The translations under genes were made by a program, and so were the position numbers. DNA of 27,752 bases from Halieaceae bacterium UBA6060 (GTDB lineage Bacteria > Pseudomonadota > Gammaproteobacteria > Pseudomonadales > Halieaceae), in NCBI GenBank assembly GCA_002428935.1, contig DIYG01000082.1, positions 1-27,752 on the forward strand. Direction: 5' to 3'. The notes beneath the pieces were generated by a model, which saw nothing but the letters and a program-made list of their open reading frames with translations, was not told where the DNA came from and did no database searches. Shown here piece after piece: positions 24,087-27,752 of the stretch (position 1 is its first letter; the number at the start of each line of letters is the position of its first letter).

Positions 24087-24099
24087 GAATGTGTTCCCT

Positions 24100-24118
24100 A
24101 AGGACCAAAATGGTCTTT
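24100..24118. repeat. Inverted repeat in flgB leader
   Basis: GACCA-AAA-TGGTC, extended on both sides with one mismatch, lies between the flgB -12-like element and the ATG. It is either a leader hairpin or an operator near the transcription start. Confidence 0.45.
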
Positions 24119-24132
24119 CTGGGAAGATGGGA

Positions 24133-24148
24133 TTCAAAACCCATGCCA
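24133..24148 (-). promoter_or_regulatory. Probable sigma-54 promoter of flgB (variant -12)
   Basis: The minus strand reads TGGCATG-GGTT-TTGAA. The -24 element and spacing fit the consensus, but the -12 has GA where GC is expected. The distance to the flgB ATG (about 49 nt) matches the other sigma-54 promoters here, and the position ahead of the operon makes it the best candidate. Confidence 0.5.
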
Positions 24149-24198
24149 GTTTTATTTATTATTATAAATCAATTGCTTAAGGATCCCTGACCGGCCAT

Positions 24199-24236
24199 AT
24201 TGCGGCAATCGAAGGCCGCGACGGCAAGGCTTGCCG
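24199..24236. promoter_or_regulatory. Two palindromes between flgB and flgA (operator candidates)
   Basis: ATTGC-G-GCAAT (24199-24209) and CGGCAAG-G-CTTGCCG (24222-24236) are perfect palindromes around one central base and share the GCAA/TTGC half. They lie about 50-90 nt from both divergent sigma-54 elements, a usual distance for enhancer-binding proteins. The identity of any binding protein is unknown. Confidence 0.4.
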
Positions 24237-24286
24237 CCCCGCCCTAGGCACCGTGAGCAAGATGAATGGTCGCCACCGAAGATGCC

Positions 24287-24302
24287 TGGCATGAAACATG
24301 CT
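24287..24302 (+). promoter_or_regulatory. Sigma-54 promoter of flgA
   Basis: TGGCATG-AAAC-ATGCT has GG and GC exactly 10 nt apart and differs from TGGCACG-N4-TTGCW at two non-core bases. The expected start is about 34 nt before the flgA ATG. Confidence 0.75.
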
Positions 24303-24346
24303 ATATCCCGCCTAAGACCTGAAGTACACGAGATAGCGCCAACAAT

Positions 24347-25162
24347 ATGACGGCATTCCCGCACCCTGCGGCGTCTTTTCCCCTCGTTTCCCCGCGAACG
24401 GGCCAACGCAGCGGGCAATCCCTTTGCTTAACGCCCCTTCAGAGATGGAGTAGGGTAATTGCAGTGCTGGCCACCGGTTTCGCCCTGGCGGTGACCCAGG
24501 CACGCGTCGCGACCGCCAGCACTGGATCCAGTCCTCACCCCCACGACGATATCTTGGCGACGGTGGAAGCCGCGGCGCTGGGGGCGGCCATGGAGCAGGG
24601 CCTTGACGATATCGCGGTTCGCGTGCGACCTCTGGATCAGCGTTTGCGTCCCGCCCAGTGTGGCGAGCCTTTGGAAATTGTCCGCCCCCATGCGGGACGC
24701 GCTCTGGGGCCCGTGAGCTATGGGGTGCGCTGCGCAAGCCCAACGCCCTGGACCCTGTATCTGCGTGCCGATGTAAGCGCTGCGCTGGATGTGCCGGTCT
24801 TACGGGCACCCTTGCCCCGGGGGGCACTCATTGCGGAAAACGACCTGGAAATCACCACCCGACGGATAACCAGCGCCGCTTCCGACCTGATTCTGGACCC
24901 GGAGCGCGCCATTGGCATGGAACTAAAACGCTCCCTGGCCGCCGGCTCGGAGCTTCGTTACGGTCAGGTTGCCCTTCCGAGACTCGTCTCCCGTGGGCAG
25001 ACCGTAACGCTTGTGGCTGGAGCCAAAGGGCTGGAAGTGCGCATGAAGGGCAAAGCCATGGCTAATGCCGCAGAAGGGGATCGTTTGCAGGTAACCAACA
25101 TGAGCTCCGGCCGCCGCGTTGAAGGGATAGTTCTCGCCGATGGCAGTGTACGGATCCCCTAA
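24347..25162 (+). CDS. flgA: FlgA, P-ring assembly chaperone
   Basis: FlgA is a periplasmic chaperone for FlgI. The 271 aa product has an unusually long charged N-terminal region (about 1-33) before the signal-peptide core (VIAVLATGFALAV, about 37-50). The mature protein contains an N-terminal domain and a C-terminal SAF domain (about 150-271; VPVLRAPLPRGALIAENDLEITTR, ERAIGMELKRSLAAGSELRYGQVALPRLVSRGQTVTLVAGAKGLEVRMKGKAMANAAEGDRLQVTNMSSGRRVEGIV). The start has no good ribosome-binding site, so translation may begin at an internal GTG or TTG instead. It is divergent from flgB and first of flgA-flgM-flgN. Confidence 0.93.
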   Translation: MTAFPHPAASFPLVSPRTGQRSGQSLCLTPLQRWSRVIAVLATGFALAVTQARVATASTGSSPHPHDDILATVEAAALGAAMEQGLDDIAVRVRPLDQRLRPAQCGEPLEIVRPHAGRALGPVSYGVRCASPTPWTLYLRADVSAALDVPVLRAPLPRGALIAENDLEITTRRITSAASDLILDPERAIGMELKRSLAAGSELRYGQVALPRLVSRGQTVTLVAGAKGLEVRMKGKAMANAAEGDRLQVTNMSSGRRVEGIVLADGSVRIP

Positions 25163-25163
25163 G

Positions 25164-25232
25164 ATGAAGCCCCTGGAAAAAACCTATGCTGTGCTAAACT
25201 TTTCCAGCATTTTGCCGCTAACCTGCGTATGA
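25164..25232 (+). CDS. Possible 22-codon coupling ORF between flgA and flgM
   Basis: The ATG lies one base after the flgA TAA. The ORF runs 22 codons (begins MKPLEK, ends LPLTCV) and its TGA overlaps the flgM start as ATGA. It has no clear ribosome-binding site but could be reached by ribosomes finishing flgA. It spans the flgM FliA promoter. An ORF this short can arise by chance. What argues for it is its two junctions, not its sequence. Confidence 0.3.
   Translation: MKPLEKTYAVLNFSSILPLTCV
25195..25221 (+). promoter_or_regulatory. FliA (sigma-28) promoter of flgM
   Basis: TAAA, exactly 15 nt, GCCGCTAA: an exact -35, exact spacer and 7 of 8 in the -10. It lies inside the flgA-flgM gap, with the -10 ending 7 nt before the flgM ATG, so transcription should start at or one base before the start codon. 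Confidence 0.78.
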
Positions 25233-25552
25233 ACCCTGTCGACAACAATCCCAACCTGCGTGGCACCCGCGTCGATACCAATTCGACCGCGCGCCGAGGC
25301 AATGCTGTGGCGCCTGCCGACAGCGGTGCCAATGGGACGGTGAGTGGTGCCGACGAAACTTCAACGGAATCTGTTTCCCTGACCCGAGCCGCCTCCGATC
25401 TGTTGGCGCTGGAAACTCAGCTCCGCGAGTTGCCGGGTATCGATCAGGCTCGCGTGGACGCTATTCGTCAGGCCATAGACGACGGCAGCTACGAAGTTGA
25501 CACGGGGCGCATCGTAGACAATTTGCTGCAAAGCGAGCGCGAGCTGCGCTGA
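25229..25552 (+). CDS. flgM: FlgM, anti-sigma-28 factor
   Basis: FlgM binds FliA and holds late genes off until it is exported through the finished hook. The 107 aa product has a disordered, polar N-terminal half (export signal region, about 1-50). The conserved FliA-binding C-terminal helices (about 50-105) read VSLTRAASDLLALETQLRELPGIDQARVDAIRQAIDDGSYEVDTGRIVDNLLQSER. The ATG at 25229 is the first in frame and has no Shine-Dalgarno sequence. The FliA promoter predicts a leaderless message. flgN follows after 10 nt. Confidence 0.93.
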   Translation: MNPVDNNPNLRGTRVDTNSTARRGNAVAPADSGANGTVSGADETSTESVSLTRAASDLLALETQLRELPGIDQARVDAIRQAIDDGSYEVDTGRIVDNLLQSERELR

Positions 25553-25562
25553 CTATCAGTCC

Positions 25563-26036
25563 ATGACCTCCCGCTCTGAGGAGCTCAAGGATCGGTTAAC
25601 GGCCGAACTCACGACCCTACAGGCTCTTTGGAAGGCATTGCAGGCCGAGGAGAAAGCTCTTCTTGGAAATGCCGTGGACGCCCTGGAAGACGCCACCAGA
25701 ACCAAAAATGCTGCTCTTCTGGCCCACAGAGACAGCCAGCAGCTACGTCTGCGCTGGACCACCGAAGCAGGACTAGCAACAGACCTTCCCCTATCTCAGC
25801 TGATTACCGAAGTATCCACTGATATCAGCCTTGAGGCCCTCGTTAACGACCTGGCCGAACTCGCCAGCCGCTGCCAGGACGCTAATCGACGGAATGGCGG
25901 ACTTATTCTGCGCCTGCAGGACCACACGCGCGGCGCCCTACAGGTGCTACGCGGTGACACCCCGGAACCCGATGTCTACTCCCTAAGCGGCGCCCAGGAG
26001 CGCCGGGTTGACGGCAAATCCCTGGGTAAAGCCTGA
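25563..26036 (+). CDS. flgN: FlgN, FlgK/FlgL export chaperone
   Basis: FlgN is the cytoplasmic chaperone for the hook-associated proteins FlgK and FlgL. The 157 aa product is helical throughout. It has an N-terminal region LKDRLTAELTTLQALWKALQAEEKALLG and the conserved C-terminal block CQDANRRNGGLILRLQDHTRGALQVLRGD ending in a Tyr/Gly motif (VYSLSGAQE). The position directly after flgM is the usual one. No strong ribosome-binding site is seen, so coupling to flgM is likely. Confidence 0.9.
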   Translation: MTSRSEELKDRLTAELTTLQALWKALQAEEKALLGNAVDALEDATRTKNAALLAHRDSQQLRLRWTTEAGLATDLPLSQLITEVSTDISLEALVNDLAELASRCQDANRRNGGLILRLQDHTRGALQVLRGDTPEPDVYSLSGAQERRVDGKSLGKA

Positions 26037-26073
26037 ACACCACGGCAAACCTTCGCCGCCAGGCGGCAAAGCA

Positions 26074-26087
26074 GTCGGATTTTTGAC
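26074..26087. promoter_or_regulatory. FleQ-box-like site upstream of the diguanylate cyclase
   Basis: The minus strand reads GTCAAAAATCCGAC, identical at 11 of 14 positions to the palindrome before flrA. It lies about 140 nt upstream of a consensus sigma-54 promoter, a suitable enhancer distance. One half-site is imperfect, and a similar 11-mer occurs in the flgJ terminator, so chance is possible. Confidence 0.35.
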
Positions 26088-26222
26088 GCAATCCCTGATT
26101 TTCATCGGAACTCCCCTCCCAGACGACGTCAGGGATACGGCGCCGGTTTTGCGAACCTCTTTAAATGCCTTGAAAATCGCCGATCAAGATTCTATTTTCT
26201 AAAAATTTCCGCGATCTAGTCC

Positions 26223-26238
26223 TGGCACGCTGCTTGCT
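26223..26238 (+). promoter_or_regulatory. Sigma-54 promoter of the diguanylate cyclase gene
   Basis: TGGCACG-CTGC-TTGCT matches TGGCACG-N4-TTGCW at every specified base. The expected start is about 68 nt before the ATG at 26317. A small palindrome GCGA-GA-TCGC (26303-26312) covers the place of the ribosome-binding site. Confidence 0.9.
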
Positions 26239-26316
26239 TACACTGTTTGAGACCGCTATCCCCGTGACGGCGGACTTTGCAGAGCAAGACCCATAACAGG
26301 TAGCGAGATCGCGGAC

Positions 26317-27264
26317 ATGAAAAAAGTCATTCCATTCAACAGCGCACCGGAAGGCCGCTCGGGCCCCGTTACCCAGTCGGCCAATGCGGGCGCCAAAGCG
26401 GTCCCTGCCGTTGGACTTACCCGCAACGCGGAACAACAGCTACTGCTTCTGCACAGGTTGCTCGGTTGCTCCGAACAGGGCGAACTCATCCAGCGCTTTG
26501 TGCAATGGTCCACGGACCTGGGCATTACCGATGGTGCGAGCTTCCAATGCGCTAAATCCGATGAACGCATCTCCCTGGGCAACCGCCGTAACCACAGTGC
26601 CCAGTACGAGCTGAACCTAGATCACACAACCCTGGGAACCATCACTCTGTATCGTCGGGAGCGTTACAGCGAAGACGAACTATTGGTCCTGGAGCAGGCC
26701 CTCGGGGCCCTCGCTCGATGTCTGCAACTCGCTGCCGACGTAGCCGCCCTGCGCTCCCTGGCCACGCGAGATGCCCTTACGGGTCTGCGCAACCGAAACT
26801 CGTTGGATGATTGGCTGCACAAAGAAGTCTCTCGTACCCGTCGCCATGGCATGCCCATGGCCCTGATGATGATCGATGTCGATCACTTTAAAGTTTTGAA
26901 TGACCGCCTGGGTCACCCCGCCGGTGATCACATTCTCAAAAGCATCGCCGGCGTGTTTGAGCAAAGCACCCGGGCCTCAGATCTAAGCTTTCGTTTCGGC
27001 GGGGACGAGTTCGCCATACTGCTCCCCCATACGGAGTTGGACAACGCGGTCATCGTAGCGGAGCAGATCCGTCATAACCTGAGCCGCCTAAGCGATGACG
27101 AGTTGCAAATCACGAATGCCGCCAACGGCCTGCGACCGGACATCAGCATTGGTATCGCCGCTTTCCGCGACGGTGACTCTGACGAAACCCTATTGCGACG
27201 AGCAGACACCCATCTCTATCACGCCAAAGCCATGGGTCGGGGGTGCGTATGCAGCAACCTGTAG
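26317..27264 (+). CDS. Diguanylate cyclase with N-terminal GAF-like sensor region
   Basis: This enzyme should make c-di-GMP from two GTP. The 315 aa protein is soluble with no membrane helix. Residues about 38-140 are a GAF-like region joined by a helix (LVLEQALGALARCLQLAADVAAL) to the GGDEF domain (about 148-312). The catalytic set is complete: DALTGLRNR (152-160), DVDHFKVLNDRLGH (187-200), RFGGDEF (226-232), SIGIAAF. The inhibitory I-site RxxD (R219-D222) sits five residues before GGDEF, so product feedback is expected. It lies 280 nt after flgN behind its own consensus sigma-54 promoter, and its stop overlaps the next gene by 16 nt. The flagellar position suggests a role in motility or surface switching; that is inference. 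Confidence 0.9.
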   Translation: MKKVIPFNSAPEGRSGPVTQSANAGAKAVPAVGLTRNAEQQLLLLHRLLGCSEQGELIQRFVQWSTDLGITDGASFQCAKSDERISLGNRRNHSAQYELNLDHTTLGTITLYRRERYSEDELLVLEQALGALARCLQLAADVAALRSLATRDALTGLRNRNSLDDWLHKEVSRTRRHGMPMALMMIDVDHFKVLNDRLGHPAGDHILKSIAGVFEQSTRASDLSFRFGGDEFAILLPHTELDNAVIVAEQIRHNLSRLSDDELQITNAANGLRPDISIGIAAFRDGDSDETLLRRADTHLYHAKAMGRGCVCSNL

Positions 27265-27752
27265 CCAATCGCTGGCTGAGTGAAGATCTCCTTCGCCTGG
27301 CTCAAACGCAAAGAGACGCGGAGCATCCCCTTTCCACGACTCGCGCCTTCATTAGTGAACTCGAGCAGCCTATCCATGATGCTCCAGCCTATAGCGCTGC
27401 GATGCGCTTACCCGAAGATGACGAGCGACGGCGGCTGGTGCTATTCCTGACAGCCGGCGCTCTGCTCCTAGGCAGTATTGCTTTCAGCTATCTCGCCTGG
27501 GCGGATGCGGGTCATGACACGGGGCTCGATAGCCCGCTGATCACGGAGCGTGGTGTAGACGATCGAAGCGCCACTGGTGCAAGCTCTGGGATGGGTATAG
27601 CAGCTGGAAGTGAGCTCGCTTCACCCTCGGCTCGCGCAGCCAACGTTACCCGGGCCGAGAATCGTGATCGGGTCATAGCCCTGCGCATAGAAAATGCCCA
27701 GCTCCATCAGCGTCTGGCGACGCTGCAGGCGGCCCTTGAGGACCGCGACACC
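27249..27752 (+). CDS. Unrecognised single-pass membrane protein (3' end cut by window)
   Basis: This open frame begins at an ATG inside the last codons of the diguanylate cyclase gene (16 nt overlap, GGGGG upstream) and runs 168 codons to the window end without a stop. Visible features are a charged cytoplasmic N-terminus (about 1-62) and one membrane helix (about 63-83; LVLFLTAGALLLGSIAFSYLA). An Asp/Ser/Ala-rich linker (about 85-135) leads into what looks like a coiled coil (about 136-168; NRDRVIALRIENAQLHQRLATLQAALEDRD). The orientation is probably N-in. I do not recognise the family. The overlap suggests cotranscription and coupling with the cyclase from the sigma-54 promoter. Confidence 0.75.
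   Translation, partial: MQQPVANRWLSEDLLRLAQTQRDAEHPLSTTRAFISELEQPIHDAPAYSAAMRLPEDDERRRLVLFLTAGALLLGSIAFSYLAWADAGHDTGLDSPLITERGVDDRSATGASSGMGIAAGSELASPSARAANVTRAENRDRVIALRIENAQLHQRLATLQAALEDRDT

Noticed and set aside
26050..26090. GC-rich hairpin after flgN as a terminator
   Set aside because: The GCCGCC/GGCGGC arms leave almost no loop, and the T-run is about 14 nt away.
26158..26185. FliA-like element before the cyclase (TAAA-N13-GCCGATCA)
   Set aside because: The -10 is good but the spacer is two bases short, and a consensus sigma-54 element lies closer to the gene.

Overview
The window is one long, almost uninterrupted polar-flagellum locus. It probably comes from a marine gammaproteobacterium of moderately high GC. 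The FlrA/FlrB/FlrC (FleQ/FleS/FleR) cascade and the gene order flgBCDEFGHIJKL-fliC-flaG-fliD-fliS-fliT-flrA-flrBC-fliEFG(H) match the Pseudomonas-type cluster. A Halieaceae/Cellvibrionales-like origin is a guess from overall character, not something the sequence proves.

Minus strand, in order of transcription (high to low coordinates): flgB-flgC-flgD-flgE (rod, hook cap, hook; 24086-21185); flgF-flgG-flgH-flgI-flgJ (rod, L and P rings, rod cap/muramidase; 21147-16808); flgK-flgL (hook-filament junction; 16739-13614); fliC (flagellin; 13276-11450); flaG; fliD-fliS-fliT with a PilZ-like gene (10806-7306); flrA (7162-5987); flrB-flrC (5874-3305); fliE-fliF-fliG and the first codons of fliH (3193-1). 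Plus strand, divergent from flgB: flgA-flgM-flgN (24347-26036), a GGDEF diguanylate cyclase (26317-27264), and an overlapping, unrecognised single-pass membrane protein cut by the window end.

The regulatory layout can be read from the DNA. Sigma-54 (-24/-12) elements lie ahead of flrBC, fliD, flgA, the diguanylate cyclase and, with a variant -12, flgB. Three FliA (sigma-28) elements of the form TAAA-N15-G(C/T)CGCTAA lie ahead of fliC, flgKL and flgM. A FleQ-box-like palindrome precedes flrA. Intrinsic terminators follow fliC, flaG and flgJ, and two of them are interleaved with the next gene's promoter. This fits a FlrA -> FlrBC -> sigma-54 middle genes -> FliA late genes hierarchy, with FlgM as anti-sigma factor.

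The main departures from the textbook cluster are: an FlrA/FleQ with no N-terminal receiver-like domain; a diguanylate cyclase under a consensus sigma-54 promoter; a flgM whose FliA promoter predicts a leaderless mRNA and whose ATG overlaps the stop of a 22-codon ORF after flgA; and enlarged FliC and FliD with flagellin-IN-like insert modules. No mobile elements, CRISPR arrays, tRNAs or rRNAs were seen.
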